Of a stretch of 64,000 nucleotides of DNA, positions 9,301 through 19,470 are shown in pieces. The notes beneath the pieces were generated by a model. The model ran no database searches and had not been told where the DNA came from. It saw only the letters and a program-made list of their open reading frames with translations. Within the stretch, counting starts at the first letter, position 1. Each line of letters begins with the position of its first letter. The translations under genes and the position numbers were made by a program. Source of the stretch: Rhodobacterales bacterium HKCCA1288 (GTDB taxonomy: Bacteria; Pseudomonadota; Alphaproteobacteria; Rhodobacterales; Rhodobacteraceae). Location: contig CP065161.1 of the NCBI GenBank assembly GCA_015693905.1, positions 992,001 to 1,056,000 of the forward strand, given 5' to 3'.

Positions 9301-10080
9301 TCAAATGGTTATGGCGTTCTGACCACCATCCAAGAGCACATTTTGCCCCACCATGAAGCCCACATGTTGCGAGCATAGAAAGGCACAAGTAGCGCCAAAT
9401 TCCTGCGCCGTGCCATAGCGCCCAACGGGTAGGGTGCCAAAGCGGCGGGTGCGTGCCTCCTCAACACTGATCCCCTCGCGTTCCGCCACACCCTTATCAA
9501 GCGCATCGGCGCGATCCGTGGCGTGAATACCAGGCAAAAGATTGTTGATGATCACCCCTTTGGCAGCAACCTGACGGGCTGTGCCCGCAACATAGCCCGT
9601 CAAGCCTGCGCGTGCAGAATTGGACAAGCCCAATTGTGGGATCGGTGCCTTGACCGATTGCGAAGTGATATTGACCACGCGGCCCCATGATTTTTCCATC
9701 ATCTGCGGCATGTAATGTTTCATCAGCGCAATTGGCGTCAGCATATTGGCATCCAGCGCCTTGATGAAATCCTCACGCGTCCAATCCGACCACAAACCTG
9801 GTGGGGGGCCGCCTGCATTGGTCACAAGAATATCAATCGCACCCGCCCCCGCGATAACATCGGCGCGCGCTGCCTCATCGGTGATATCGGCGGCAATCGC
9901 GGTGACTGAAACACCATAGGTGTCGCGAATATGCGCGGCAGTCGCCTCAAGCGCCTCTGCCCCGCGGGCGTTGAGCACCAGATCAACCCCTGCCTCAGCC
10001 AAGGCTTCGGCGCAGCCGCGCCCCAAGCCCTTGGACGATGCACAAACCAATGCGCGTTTTCCCTTGATGCCCAAATCCAT
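9301..10080 (-). CDS. SDR-family oxidoreductase with altered YxxxK motif
   Basis: A 259-residue short-chain dehydrogenase/reductase. The Rossmann motif ASSKGLGRG is at residues 14-22, NAG is at 88-90, and the catalytic Ser region NITSQS at 137-142. At the place of the catalytic Tyr-x-x-x-Lys the protein reads Ser153-N-S-A-Arg157. This substitution defines a recognisable FabG-like subgroup; the reaction is unknown. It is preceded by a 170-base gap containing its promoter, divergent from the Hint-domain gene. Confidence 0.88.
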   Translation of the reverse strand: MDLGIKGKRALVCASSKGLGRGCAEALAEAGVDLVLNARGAEALEATAAHIRDTYGVSVTAIAADITDEAARADVIAGAGAIDILVTNAGGPPPGLWSDWTREDFIKALDANMLTPIALMKHYMPQMMEKSWGRVVNITSQSVKAPIPQLGLSNSARAGLTGYVAGTARQVAAKGVIINNLLPGIHATDRADALDKGVAEREGISVEEARTRRFGTLPVGRYGTAQEFGATCAFLCSQHVGFMVGQNVLLDGGQNAITI

Positions 10081-10251
10081 GATCTGCTCCCTCGCATTCC
10101 TTAATATCTTTCCTAGCGCGCAAGCGCGCCTCTGGGGGCAAGTTAGGTGCCTGTTGCCGCCAAATCCAGTCTTGCGCTAGATTTACCTTTCACCAAAAGC
10201 GCCGCTTGACCGCGCCCTGCCCCGTTTCTATTGAGAAAAAGGGAGGGTGAA

Positions 10252-11271
10252 ATGGCCAGCTTACCCGCGCAATTAAAATTCGATGTTTATCCTGCCACGC
10301 AGTTCTGCGTGGATCGCGGCGCCAATGAAGGCGATGCGCTTGGCACCTTTGACGAGGTGGAAGCAGGCGATATCTACCGCATGCGCAAAGATGCCAGCGC
10401 CCTCACCCTTGCCATGCGGGATGATGCCGATGGCACGCAGTTGGTGGCCGAAGGCAGTCAATTGGGCCGTGCAGGCGACAAGCTGACGATTGCAGCCTGT
10501 CACCAATTGATGACCCCAGACGGGACTTTGGCCGAAATCCTGACCCTGACAATCTGGCCCGCGGGCCAACCCGCCCATTACATCCTGCCGCTGTGCAACC
10601 TTGAGCCGGGCGAAGATTATGAATTGGTGGGCTCTGAGGCCGAAACAGCATCGCTGCGCTTTGCTGATATTGCCTGCCTGTCCTTTTTGGCGGGCACACA
10701 CCTTACCCTTGCCTCTGGCGCACAAATTGCCGTTGAGGCGCTGCAAGAAGGCGACCTGCTGCTGACCCGCGAAAATGGGGCGCAGCCTATTCGATGGATT
10801 GGGCGCACTGTGTTGCGCGGCACAGGCAGCACAGCGCCCGTGCTGATCCGCCAAGGCGCGTTAAACACGGCGCGAGATTTGGTTTTGATGCCGAACCATC
10901 GCCTCTTTGTGTGGCAGCGCCAAGATATGCTTGGCACAGGCCGGGCTGAGGTCATGGTGAAGGCCGCCCATTTGATTAATGGCAGCACGATCACACGGCT
11001 TGAGGGCGGCTTCTTTGATGGGTTCCAAATCCTACTTGATCGTCACGAAATCCTCTATGCCGAGGGGATCGCGGTCGAAAGCCTGATGGTTACAGGGCAA
11101 ACCCGCCCTGCCTTGCCCGAAGCGATACTTGCAACCGCCGCGCCCGATCTAAGCCCCGAATTACGCACCGCACTTGAGCTTGACGCGCTGGCGCTTGCCC
11201 GCGCAGGGGGGGATCCCGCCAAGGCGCTTTATGAGGCCTCACTAGGTGGCAAAAAACGCCCCAACCCATAG
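10252..11271 (+). CDS. Hint-domain protein
   Basis: A 339-residue protein with a Hint (hedgehog/intein, Hint_2-like) domain. The domain starts at CLSFLAGTHLTLASGAQI (Cys in place of the self-splicing nucleophile, about residue 143), continues through VEALQEGDLLLTRENG and PIRWIGR, and holds LVLMPNHRLFVW and AAHLINGSTI, a set common in Rhodobacteraceae secreted or surface proteins. The first 140 residues do not match a family I recognise. ATG at 10252 follows a strong GGGAGGGTGAA ribosome site; an in-frame start at 10231 is less likely. The substrate or self-processing activity is not shown. Confidence 0.85.
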   Translation: MASLPAQLKFDVYPATQFCVDRGANEGDALGTFDEVEAGDIYRMRKDASALTLAMRDDADGTQLVAEGSQLGRAGDKLTIAACHQLMTPDGTLAEILTLTIWPAGQPAHYILPLCNLEPGEDYELVGSEAETASLRFADIACLSFLAGTHLTLASGAQIAVEALQEGDLLLTRENGAQPIRWIGRTVLRGTGSTAPVLIRQGALNTARDLVLMPNHRLFVWQRQDMLGTGRAEVMVKAAHLINGSTITRLEGGFFDGFQILLDRHEILYAEGIAVESLMVTGQTRPALPEAILATAAPDLSPELRTALELDALALARAGGDPAKALYEASLGGKKRPNP

Positions 11272-11339
11272 CACATTCTGATCGCCTTGCCGCATCATCC
11301 CCCTTTCCAAAGGGCGCATCGCGCCATATACCGCGCCCC

Positions 11340-12959
11340 ATGTCCGATATATCGCCTTCACCCCTCGCCAATCGCCCTGCCCTGCCGCCTGAAATCGGGC
11401 GCAGACGCACCTTTGCGATCATTTCACACCCAGACGCGGGCAAGACCACGCTGACCGAGAAATTCTTGCTCTATGGCGGTGCTATTCAAATGGCGGGTCA
11501 AGTGCGCGCCAAAGGCGAAGCACGGCGCACGCGCTCGGACTTTATGAAAATGGAACAGGATCGCGGCATCTCGGTCTCGGCATCGGCCATGTCCTTTGAC
11601 TACCGCGAGTTCCGCTTTAACCTTGTGGACACCCCCGGCCACAGCGATTTCTCAGAGGATACCTACCGCACGCTTACGGCGGTGGATGCCGCCATCATGG
11701 TGATTGATGGGGCCAAGGGCGTAGAAAGCCAGACCCAAAAACTCTTTGAGGTTTGCCGCTTGCGCGATTTGCCCATCCTCACCTTCTGCAACAAGATGGA
11801 TCGCGAAAGCCGCGACACATTCGAAATCATTGACGAAATCCAAGAGAACCTCGCGATTGATGTGGCCCCCGCCAGTTGGCCCATTGGGATGGGGCGCGAT
11901 TTCTTGGGATGCTACGACCTGATCCATGATCGGCTTGAATTGATGGATCGCGCAGATCGCAACCGCGTTGCCGAAACGGTCAAGATGAGTGGGCTAGATG
12001 ACCCCAAACTGGCCGATCACATCCCCGAAGCACAGTTGGCCAAGCTGCGCGAAGAAATCGAGATGGCGCGCGAATTGCTCCCCGCCTTTGACCGCGCCAC
12101 ATTCCTTGCGGGTGCGATGACCCCGATTTGGTTCGGCTCGGCCATCAACTCATTTGGGGTGCGGGAATTAATGGAAGGCATTGCCGAATTCGGCCCCGCG
12201 CCACAGGTGCAAACGGCCGATCCGCGCGAAATTGCGCCAGAAGAAGGCAAGGTTACGGGCTTCGTGTTCAAAGTTCAGGCCAATATGGACCCAAAACACC
12301 GCGATCGCGTGGCCTTTATTCGTTTGGCGTCAGGACATTTTGAGCGGGGCATGAAACTGCATCATGTGCGCTCTAAGAAACCGATGGCTGTATCCAACCC
12401 TGTGCTCTTCCTCGCCGCTGACCGCGAATTGGCAGAAGAGGCATGGGCAGGCGACATCATCGGCATTCCCAATCACGGGCAGTTGCGCATCGGGGATGCC
12501 CTGACCGAAGGGGAGGCGCTACGCTTTACAGGGATACCCAGTTTCGCGCCTGAATTGTTGCAAGTGGCGCGCGCAGGCGACCCGATGAAGGCCAAACACC
12601 TTGAAAAGGCGCTTATGCAATTCGCCGAAGAAGGGGCTGCAAAAATCTTTAAACCACAGCTTGGCTCAGGTTTTATCGTGGGTGTCGTGGGCGCGCTGCA
12701 ATTTGAGGTTCTCGCCAGTCGGATAGAACTGGAATATGGCCTGCCCGTGCGCTTTGAAGCCAGCCAATTCACATCGGCCCGTTGGGTTCATGGCGCGCGC
12801 GACAAGGTCGATGCATTTGCGACCGCCAATAAACAACATATGGCGGTCGATAATGATGGCGACCCTGTGTATCTGACGCGCCTGCAATGGGACATTGATC
12901 GTGTCGAACGCGACTACCCCGATGTGCGGCTCTCGGCGACCAAGGAATTGATGGTTTAA
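11340..12959 (+). CDS. prfC: peptide chain release factor 3
   Basis: A translational GTPase of 539 residues that recycles RF1/RF2 from the terminated ribosome. GTPase motifs: G1 SHPDAGKTT (about residues 29-37), G2 around DRGISVS, G3 DTPGHSDF, G4 NKMD. The RF3-specific C-terminal part includes KPQLGSGFIVGVVGALQFEV. Length matches the family (about 530). The gene is monocistronic by position, with 68 bases before it and 139 after it. Confidence 0.98.
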   Translation: MSDISPSPLANRPALPPEIGRRRTFAIISHPDAGKTTLTEKFLLYGGAIQMAGQVRAKGEARRTRSDFMKMEQDRGISVSASAMSFDYREFRFNLVDTPGHSDFSEDTYRTLTAVDAAIMVIDGAKGVESQTQKLFEVCRLRDLPILTFCNKMDRESRDTFEIIDEIQENLAIDVAPASWPIGMGRDFLGCYDLIHDRLELMDRADRNRVAETVKMSGLDDPKLADHIPEAQLAKLREEIEMARELLPAFDRATFLAGAMTPIWFGSAINSFGVRELMEGIAEFGPAPQVQTADPREIAPEEGKVTGFVFKVQANMDPKHRDRVAFIRLASGHFERGMKLHHVRSKKPMAVSNPVLFLAADRELAEEAWAGDIIGIPNHGQLRIGDALTEGEALRFTGIPSFAPELLQVARAGDPMKAKHLEKALMQFAEEGAAKIFKPQLGSGFIVGVVGALQFEVLASRIELEYGLPVRFEASQFTSARWVHGARDKVDAFATANKQHMAVDNDGDPVYLTRLQWDIDRVERDYPDVRLSATKELMV

Positions 12960-13098
12960 CACCCCGTTTGACCCTTGCCGTGGTTTCAGCTAAATGCTTG
13001 TTCATTCTTGGCAATCTGGCCAAGGATCACGCCGCGGAGCGCGCGAGGATATGCGCTCCTTCACATATGCCAGTTGAGACTGGCCAGAACGGACGCAT

Positions 13099-14784
13099 AT
13101 GACCAAATTCACCGATCTAAACCTCAATCCGAAGGTTCTGAAAGCTATATCTGAAGCAGGGTATGAAACCCCAACCCCCATTCAGGCAGGCGCGATCCCC
13201 CCCGCATTGGAAGGGCGCGATGTTTTGGGGATTGCCCAGACGGGCACAGGCAAAACCGCCAGTTTCACATTGCCCATGATCACGCTTCTGGCACGGGGGC
13301 GGGCACGGGCGCGGATGCCACGCAGCCTTGTTCTTTGTCCCACCCGCGAATTGGCGGCACAGGTGGCCGAAAATTTCGACACCTACACCAAGCATCTGAA
13401 ACTGACCAAGGCGCTGCTGATTGGCGGCGTATCATTTAAAGAGCAAGACCTTCTGATTGATCGGGGTGTCGATGTTCTGATCGCCACACCAGGCCGTCTG
13501 TTGGATCATTTCGAGCGCGGCAAACTGTTGTTGACGGGCGTTCAGATCATGGTGGTGGATGAGGCCGACCGCATGTTGGATATGGGCTTTATCCCCGATA
13601 TTGAGCGGATTTTCTCGCTGACGCCCTTCACGCGCCAAACTTTCTTTTTCTCTGCCACGATGGCCCCCGAGATTGAGCGTATCACATCAACATTTTTGTC
13701 GAATCCCGCGCGGATCGAAGTGGCGCGCCAATCCACGACATCCGACACAATCACGCAGGCGTTGTTTTCTTTCAAACCCACCCGCCGCGACACAAGCGCG
13801 AAAGAAAAGCGCACCATGCTGCGCGCCGCGATTGCCGCAGAGGGCGAGGGCTGCACAAATGCCATCATCTTCTGCAATCGCAAGGTGGATGTCGATATAG
13901 TCGCAAAATCTTTGAAGAAACACGGGCTGGATGCCGCCCCTATTCATGGCGATTTGGATCAATCGCAACGCATGCGCACCTTGGATGGGTTCCGCGAAGG
14001 AAGCCTTCGCTTTCTTGTGGCCTCAGATGTGGCCGCGCGTGGGCTTGATGTGCCAAGCGTAAGCCATGTGTTCAATTATGATGTCCCTTCCCACGCCGAG
14101 GATTACGTTCATCGTATTGGCCGCACGGGCCGCGCGGGGCGTAAGGGCCGCGCAATCACCATCGCGGTGCCTGCAGATGAAAAATATCTCACGGCGATTG
14201 AGGCCTTGATTGGCAAGCCCATTCCGACTGATGAGCCCCTGCCATGGAGCCCCACAAGCGCGCAAAAGCCGCATGAAGCGGACGCGGCGAATGATGACCG
14301 CGACAAGCCACGCCGCAGCCGCGGGGGGCGTGGTCGCCGCAAGCCGCACGAGGGCGATGAGGGCAGCACAGCAAAGACTGAAACAAAGACCGAAGCGCCC
14401 AAAGAGGGCCCCGAAGACAACACCCCGCCCCAGCCAACGCCGAGCAGCACGGCGCCGCGCCCCGAGCGCAACCATGACCGCCATGAGCGCGGCGGACGCA
14501 ATCGCGGCGGACAAGGTGGCGGACATCGTGTTGTTGGCATGGGTGAGCATTTACCAAGCTTTATCGCGCTCAGCTTTGAAGAACGCCGCGGGCCAAGCAG
14601 CAGCTATGTCTCTGCCGATGCAGAGGATGAGCAGAGCCAAGCTGAGGCGCAAGAGATAGAGACGCCAGTGGCCGCCACTGAGGAGGCCCCAAAGCCAAAG
14701 CGCAAGCGCAGCCCACGCAAACCTAAAGAAAAACCAGAGGCGGCAGGGACAGAAACCCCCGCCGAAGCAGTATCAGAAGAATAA
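13099..14784 (+). CDS. DEAD-box RNA helicase, RhlE-like
   Basis: A 561-residue ATP-dependent RNA helicase. Q-motif region GYETPTPIQ, motif I AQTGTGKT, motif II DEAD within VVDEADRMLD, motif III SATM, motif V DVAARGLD and motif VI HRIGRTGRAG are all present in the first 380 residues. The remaining 180 residues are low-complexity and charged (Arg/Gly-rich, then Ala/Glu/Lys/Pro-rich), a disordered RNA-binding tail. It ends at a strong bidirectional terminator shared with the converging rnj gene. Confidence 0.95.
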   Translation: MTKFTDLNLNPKVLKAISEAGYETPTPIQAGAIPPALEGRDVLGIAQTGTGKTASFTLPMITLLARGRARARMPRSLVLCPTRELAAQVAENFDTYTKHLKLTKALLIGGVSFKEQDLLIDRGVDVLIATPGRLLDHFERGKLLLTGVQIMVVDEADRMLDMGFIPDIERIFSLTPFTRQTFFFSATMAPEIERITSTFLSNPARIEVARQSTTSDTITQALFSFKPTRRDTSAKEKRTMLRAAIAAEGEGCTNAIIFCNRKVDVDIVAKSLKKHGLDAAPIHGDLDQSQRMRTLDGFREGSLRFLVASDVAARGLDVPSVSHVFNYDVPSHAEDYVHRIGRTGRAGRKGRAITIAVPADEKYLTAIEALIGKPIPTDEPLPWSPTSAQKPHEADAANDDRDKPRRSRGGRGRRKPHEGDEGSTAKTETKTEAPKEGPEDNTPPQPTPSSTAPRPERNHDRHERGGRNRGGQGGGHRVVGMGEHLPSFIALSFEERRGPSSSYVSADAEDEQSQAEAQEIETPVAATEEAPKPKRKRSPRKPKEKPEAAGTETPAEAVSEE

Positions 14785-14812
14785 AAAACGCCCCAGCTTG
14801 GGGCGTTTTTTT
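14783..14812. terminator. bidirectional intrinsic terminator
   Basis: An 8-base stem ACGCCCCA / TGGGGCGT with a 3-base loop is flanked by six A before and seven T after, so it can stop transcription from the rhlE-like gene (plus) and from rnj (minus). The last T residues overlap the rnj stop codon. Confidence 0.93.
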
Positions 14813-16490
14813 ATTCCGCAACAAGGCGGCTGATGATCACGCTGACCTCTGGCTTTTTGCCGATTTCAGCCTGAACAGATTGGCGGATGGCGCGGCGCAC
14901 CGCCTCTTCAATCTTGTCGTCATCACGGGTGATCTTGCGATCCAGACGCGGCAGAAGATCGGCCAATTCATCCTCGAGCATCTCGGTTAAACTGCCATGG
15001 CCATTGCGCAAATGATCTGGCAGACCACGCAGCTCGACCCATGCATCTTCAATCAAGCTGTCATCCTCATCGACAATCAGCGCCGCAATCACGAGGCCGT
15101 TTAGGGCCAGTTTCATGCGATCACGGATCACCCCGTCATAGGCGCCCACCCGTGTGCTGCCATCTAGGTAATCGCGCGCGACCTCGACATATTCCACCGC
15201 AGCGGGCGCATTGCCCGACAATTCCAACATTGTGCCATTTGGCGCTACAAGGCCAAGCATTCCCTTTTCCGTGGCAAGCCGCGCATGTTCGCGCAAATGG
15301 CGGAATTCACCATGATTGGGCACAAGGATACGTGGACGCAAAATATCATGCATCTTTTCCAAATCGGGGCGATTGGCATGGCCCGACACATGGAAAAAGC
15401 CTGATTGTTCATCCACAATCTCTACCCCGATTTCTGCAAGCGCGTTTTGAATACGCCCCACGGAAACCTCATTGCCCGGAATTGTTTTGGATGAGAACAG
15501 GAACATGTCGCCCTCTTTCAGCTCCATCCCCAAATAAGAGCCGCGCGATAGGGCCGCCGAGGCTGCCCGCCGTTCCCCCTGACTGCCTGTCACAATCAGC
15601 ATGAGGTTTTCGCGTGGGATATCGCGGGCCTCCTCAACTGACACGGTCGAGGGGAAATCAGTCAGCACGCCCGCCTCGACCGAGGCGCGGATCATGCGTT
15701 GCATTGCACGGCCCAGCAGACAGACGGAACGGCCATTGGCCACCGCGGCATCGGCCAAGGTTTTCACCCGCGCAACATTGGAGGCAAAGGTGGTCGCCAC
15801 CATCATACCCCGCGCGCGCCCAATCAGCGCTGTGATGGGTTCTGGCAACTGGCTTTCGCTGCGCCCCTCATGGCGCGAAAACACATTGGTGCTGTCGCAG
15901 ATATAAGCCAAGACCCCCTTCCCTGCGATCTCGCCCCACATGGCTTCGTCAAAGGGTTCGCCGACCATCGGGTTCGTGTCGATTTTGAAATCACCCGAAT
16001 GCACCACACGGCCATGTTCAGTGTCGATAACAAGGCCCGAGCTTTCAGGGATGGAATGCGAGACGGGGGCAAATTGCACCTTGAACGGGCCTGCTTCCAC
16101 CACTTCGGGATAGGCCCCAACGACCCGCACCTGATCAGGGTCGTGACCCGCCTCCTCCAATTTGCGGCGCGCATGGATGGCCGTGAAATTACGGGCGTAA
16201 ACAGGCGCGCGCAGGCGCCCCCACAAATGGCCAAGGGCGCCAACGTGATCTTCATGGGCGTGGGTGATGAAAATCCCCTCAAGGCGATCTGCGCGTTCTT
16301 CCAACCACGCGATATCAGGCAGGATCAGGTCAACGCCCGGTTGACCATCCATGTCGGGAAAGCTGACGCCGCAATCGACAAGGATTAAACGCTCCGCACC
16401 TTGTTCTCCAACACCATAGACATATGCGTTCATTCCGATCTCACCTGCCCCGCCAAGGGGAAGATAGATCAGCCTGTTTCGATCGCTCAT
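14811..16490 (-). CDS. rnj: ribonuclease J
   Basis: A 559-residue metallo-beta-lactamase ribonuclease with 5'-exonuclease and endonuclease activity in RNA maturation and decay. The zinc-binding signature HAHEDHVGA is near residues 76-84, the beta-CASP region includes VATTFASNVARVKT, and HVSGHANRPDLEKMHDILRP is the typical late motif. Length fits the family. Its ATG touches the coaX stop, and birA-coaX-rnj follow nuoN closely, an arrangement often seen in Alphaproteobacteria. Confidence 0.97.
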   Translation of the reverse strand: MSDRNRLIYLPLGGAGEIGMNAYVYGVGEQGAERLILVDCGVSFPDMDGQPGVDLILPDIAWLEERADRLEGIFITHAHEDHVGALGHLWGRLRAPVYARNFTAIHARRKLEEAGHDPDQVRVVGAYPEVVEAGPFKVQFAPVSHSIPESSGLVIDTEHGRVVHSGDFKIDTNPMVGEPFDEAMWGEIAGKGVLAYICDSTNVFSRHEGRSESQLPEPITALIGRARGMMVATTFASNVARVKTLADAAVANGRSVCLLGRAMQRMIRASVEAGVLTDFPSTVSVEEARDIPRENLMLIVTGSQGERRAASAALSRGSYLGMELKEGDMFLFSSKTIPGNEVSVGRIQNALAEIGVEIVDEQSGFFHVSGHANRPDLEKMHDILRPRILVPNHGEFRHLREHARLATEKGMLGLVAPNGTMLELSGNAPAAVEYVEVARDYLDGSTRVGAYDGVIRDRMKLALNGLVIAALIVDEDDSLIEDAWVELRGLPDHLRNGHGSLTEMLEDELADLLPRLDRKITRDDDKIEEAVRRAIRQSVQAEIGKKPEVSVIISRLVAE

Positions 16491-17266
16491 CAGCTTGCCT
16501 GTTCCTCGTTATATTTATGGATCACGGTCAGACCATGCATGGTCAGATCATCTTCGATCCTGTCAAACAACACATCGCCCGTAGAGAAGAGCGGCGCAAG
16601 CCCCCCTGTCCCAACTATCCGCATCGGGCGGTCGCGCTCGGCGCGAATGCGGTCACAAATACCACGCACAAGGCCCACATAGCCCCAAAACACGCCCGAC
16701 TGCATGCAGGCCACCGTATTGGTGCCAATCACCGATTGCGGTTTTGTCACATCCACATGGGGCAAGGCGGCGGCTGCGTGATGCAATGCTTCAAGGCTAA
16801 GGTTTACGCCAGGCGCGATAACACCACCCACATAAGCGCCATCTTCGGCCACAACGTCAAAGGTGGTTGCTGTGCCAAAATCCACCACAATCAAATCGCC
16901 GCCATGGCGATCATAGGCGCCCGCGGTATTGACCAAGCGGTCAGGCCCCACTTGCGTGCCTGCATCCACCCGTGGCAGCACAGGCAAGAGACACTCAGAT
17001 TTACCAACCACAAGCGGGCGGCAGTCGAAATAGCGATCACACAACACGCGCAAGTTAAAGACCACGCGTGGCACAGTTGAGGAGATAATCACCGCGTCAA
17101 TCTTGGGTTTTAGCCCATAATGATCCATCAGGGTCGAATACCAAACGTAATATTGATCTGCGGTGCGTTGATGCTCGGTTGCGGTGCGTAATGTGCACAG
17201 AAATTGCGCGCCATCCCATAGGGAAAACACTGTATTCGTATTGCCGCAATCCACGCAAAGAAGCAT
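16490..17266 (-). CDS. coaX: type III pantothenate kinase
   Basis: Phosphorylates pantothenate, the first step of coenzyme A synthesis. A 258-residue protein with the ASKHA-fold N-terminal motif DCGNTNTVFSLWDG, the PHOSPHATE-2-like VVDFGTATTFDVV near residue 130 and the family-typical GPDRLVNTAGAYDR. It is the only pantothenate kinase in the window. It overlaps rnj by one base and lies 12 bases downstream of birA. Confidence 0.97.
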   Translation of the reverse strand: MLLCVDCGNTNTVFSLWDGAQFLCTLRTATEHQRTADQYYVWYSTLMDHYGLKPKIDAVIISSTVPRVVFNLRVLCDRYFDCRPLVVGKSECLLPVLPRVDAGTQVGPDRLVNTAGAYDRHGGDLIVVDFGTATTFDVVAEDGAYVGGVIAPGVNLSLEALHHAAAALPHVDVTKPQSVIGTNTVACMQSGVFWGYVGLVRGICDRIRAERDRPMRIVGTGGLAPLFSTGDVLFDRIEDDLTMHGLTVIHKYNEEQAS

Positions 17267-17278
17267 CTCGCACGCCCC

Positions 17279-18034
17279 CTAAAAATAAATATCCGCCGCC
17301 GCAATGGCACAAGGCCCGCTTGGCGTGGTTAATATCAGATTACCAGTTTCATCGACATCGTCAAAAACACCACGAATGTCCCGATTGGGCAAACGCGCCA
17401 AAATGACTTCGCCGCGCTTGGCGGCGTGGGTCAACCATGCGGCGCGCACAGGGGCAAAACCCTGCTGAGAGATCTGCGCCTCCCAGTGAGCCATGCGCGG
17501 GGTCAGGTGATCTAAAAATGTTTCAGGGTCTGGGCATTGGCCTGCAACGCTGAACAGATCAATAGGCGCAAGCGCGCCCTCCTCAAGGCCCGCCACATCT
17601 GGGCTGTGCCGAAGGTTCACACCGATGCCAATCACCAAATGCCCCTGCTGGCCCGCAGCGACCCCGTGGCTTTGCAGCAGGATGCCCGCGATTTTCTGAC
17701 CATGAAGCAGCACATCATTGGGCCATTTTAAGGTCAATGCGTCAGGCGCCACATAACTGGCCAAAGCATCGCGCAAGGCCAGCGCCGCGGTGAACGAGCG
17801 CAAAGCTGCCTCTTGCGGGGGGCAGTTGAGTGGCAGGATGAGTGAGGCTGTGAAGTTACCACGGGGGGCGCGCCATGCCCGCCCCCGCCGACCATATCCC
17901 GCGTCTTGGGTATGGGCCAAAATCCATGTGGGTCGCTCTAGCGGCGCTGCGCGCAAGCGCCGCTCCGCTTCGGCCATGGTGCTGTCGACACGGGCCAAAA
18001 TGACCCGTTCAACCGCCGTGCTGTCAGCGCACAA
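17279..18034 (-). CDS. birA: biotin--[acetyl-CoA-carboxylase] ligase
   Basis: Attaches biotin to the biotin carboxyl carrier protein of acetyl-CoA carboxylase. The N-terminal [11 protein letters not shown], the biotin-binding [19 protein letters not shown] and [18 protein letters not shown] motifs are seen, and no N-terminal DNA-binding domain is present, so it is a catalytic-only enzyme of about 251 residues. No ATG precedes the VDST motif; the start is TTG at 18034 or TTG at 18067, and either overlaps the end of nuoN. I use 18034 because it gives the usual spacing to VDST. Confidence 0.93.
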   Translation of the reverse strand: MCADSTAVERVILARVDSTMAEAERRLRAAPLERPTWILAHTQDAGYGRRGRAWRAPRGNFTASLILPLNCPPQEAALRSFTAALALRDALASYVAPDALTLKWPNDVLLHGQKIAGILLQSHGVAAGQQGHLVIGIGVNLRHSPDVAGLEEGALAPIDLFSVAGQCPDPETFLDHLTPRMAHWEAQISQQGFAPVRAAWLTHAAKRGEVILARLPNRDIRGVFDDVDETGNLILTTPSGPCAIAAADIYF

Positions 18035-19460
18035 GTGCCTGCGCCGCGTTGGCCGCCAAGTGGTCAATCCCGAACAAATTCACAATGCCCGCAATCATGA
18101 CCACAGCGGAAATCGTCAGGCCCAAGAATTGGATGATCGACATCCGCCCATCTAGGCCTTCGCGCGGTTCGCCAAAATACATGAAATAGACGATACGCAA
18201 ATAATAGTAGGCGCCTATTACAGAGGCGATGACCCCTGCCACGGCCAACCAAACCAAGCCTGCATCAACAGCCGCGACCAAGACCGCGTATTTCGCGAAA
18301 AAGCCCAACATGGGTGGGACACCCGCGAGACTGAACATCAGCACCAAAACCGCCAAGGCCTGACCCGATTGCGCGGTGGCATAGCCATTCAAGGCAGAGA
18401 TATCGGTGACGGGGTATCCATCTTTCTCCATCGACATGATGAAGGAGAACACACCAATATTCATGGTCACATAGATCGCCATATAGATCAGCATCGCCTC
18501 GACACCCTGCCCCGTGCCAGACGCCAGACCCATCAGGGCAAAACCCATATGCCCGATGGAAGAATAAGCCATCAGGCGTTTGATATCGGTTTGGCCAATC
18601 GCTGCAATGGCCCCGACAAACATCGACAAAACCGCCAAGGCCGCAACGATCTGCTGCCAATCGGAAATGGCCATGCCAAAGGCATCGTAGACGACACGGG
18701 CAAATAGGCCCATTGCGGCCATTTTCGGGGCAGTTGCGAAAAGGGCTGTCACAGGTGTGGGTGCGCCCTCATAAACATCAGGTGTCCACATATGGAACGG
18801 GGCCGCTGATACTTTGAAGGCCAGACCTGCCGCCATAAAGACAAGGCCAAACACCATGCCCAAAGACATACCCCCCATCGAGGCCTCGATGATGCCCGCA
18901 AAAAGCGTAGTTCCCGCAAAGCCGTAAACGAGGGACGCGCCATAGAGCAAAAGACCCGAGGAAAGAGCGCCAAGCACGAAATATTTAAGGCCTGCCTCGG
19001 TTGAGCGCACGCTGTCACGGCGCAAGGCGGCAACCACATAAAGGGCTAGGGATTGCAGCTCCAACCCCATGTAAAGCACGATCAAGTCGCCAGCGGACAC
19101 CATGATCATCATGCCAACAACCGCCAAGGTGACAATCATCGGATATTCAAACCGACCAAGGCCCGATTTCTGCATCGCCTCTTGGCCTACGATCAAAATT
19201 ACCGCCGCGGACAAAAGGATCACAATTTTGGCAAAGCGCGCAAAATCATCAACCACGATCATGCCACCAAAGCTGCTTGCATCGCCTTGACCTGTTGCCG
19301 CGACATAGAGCGCCATAATGGCGAAAACTGCGGCGGTCGCGTAGGTTAACGCAGGCGCCATGCCATCTTTGGTGGTGTAAACAGCCAACATCAGCCCCGC
19401 CATCGCATAGATGGACAGGACAATCTCTGGGATCAAAACTGCGAGGTCTGCGCCGATCAT
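18024..19460 (-). CDS. nuoN: NADH-quinone oxidoreductase subunit N
   Basis: Antiporter-like proton-pumping subunit in the membrane arm of complex I, about 478 residues with around 14 hydrophobic segments. It contains the conserved [20 protein letters not shown] stretch with the family Lys and the following [20 protein letters not shown] segment. ATG at 19460 has a GAGGAA site upstream; the longer frame adds a non-conserved stretch overlapping nuoM. It starts 10 bases after nuoM and overlaps birA. Confidence 0.97.
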   Translation of the reverse strand: MIGADLAVLIPEIVLSIYAMAGLMLAVYTTKDGMAPALTYATAAVFAIMALYVAATGQGDASSFGGMIVVDDFARFAKIVILLSAAVILIVGQEAMQKSGLGRFEYPMIVTLAVVGMMIMVSAGDLIVLYMGLELQSLALYVVAALRRDSVRSTEAGLKYFVLGALSSGLLLYGASLVYGFAGTTLFAGIIEASMGGMSLGMVFGLVFMAAGLAFKVSAAPFHMWTPDVYEGAPTPVTALFATAPKMAAMGLFARVVYDAFGMAISDWQQIVAALAVLSMFVGAIAAIGQTDIKRLMAYSSIGHMGFALMGLASGTGQGVEAMLIYMAIYVTMNIGVFSFIMSMEKDGYPVTDISALNGYATAQSGQALAVLVLMFSLAGVPPMLGFFAKYAVLVAAVDAGLVWLAVAGVIASVIGAYYYLRIVYFMYFGEPREGLDGRMSIIQFLGLTISAVVMIAGIVNLFGIDHLAANAAQALVR

Positions 19461-19470
19461 TAGAAATTCC

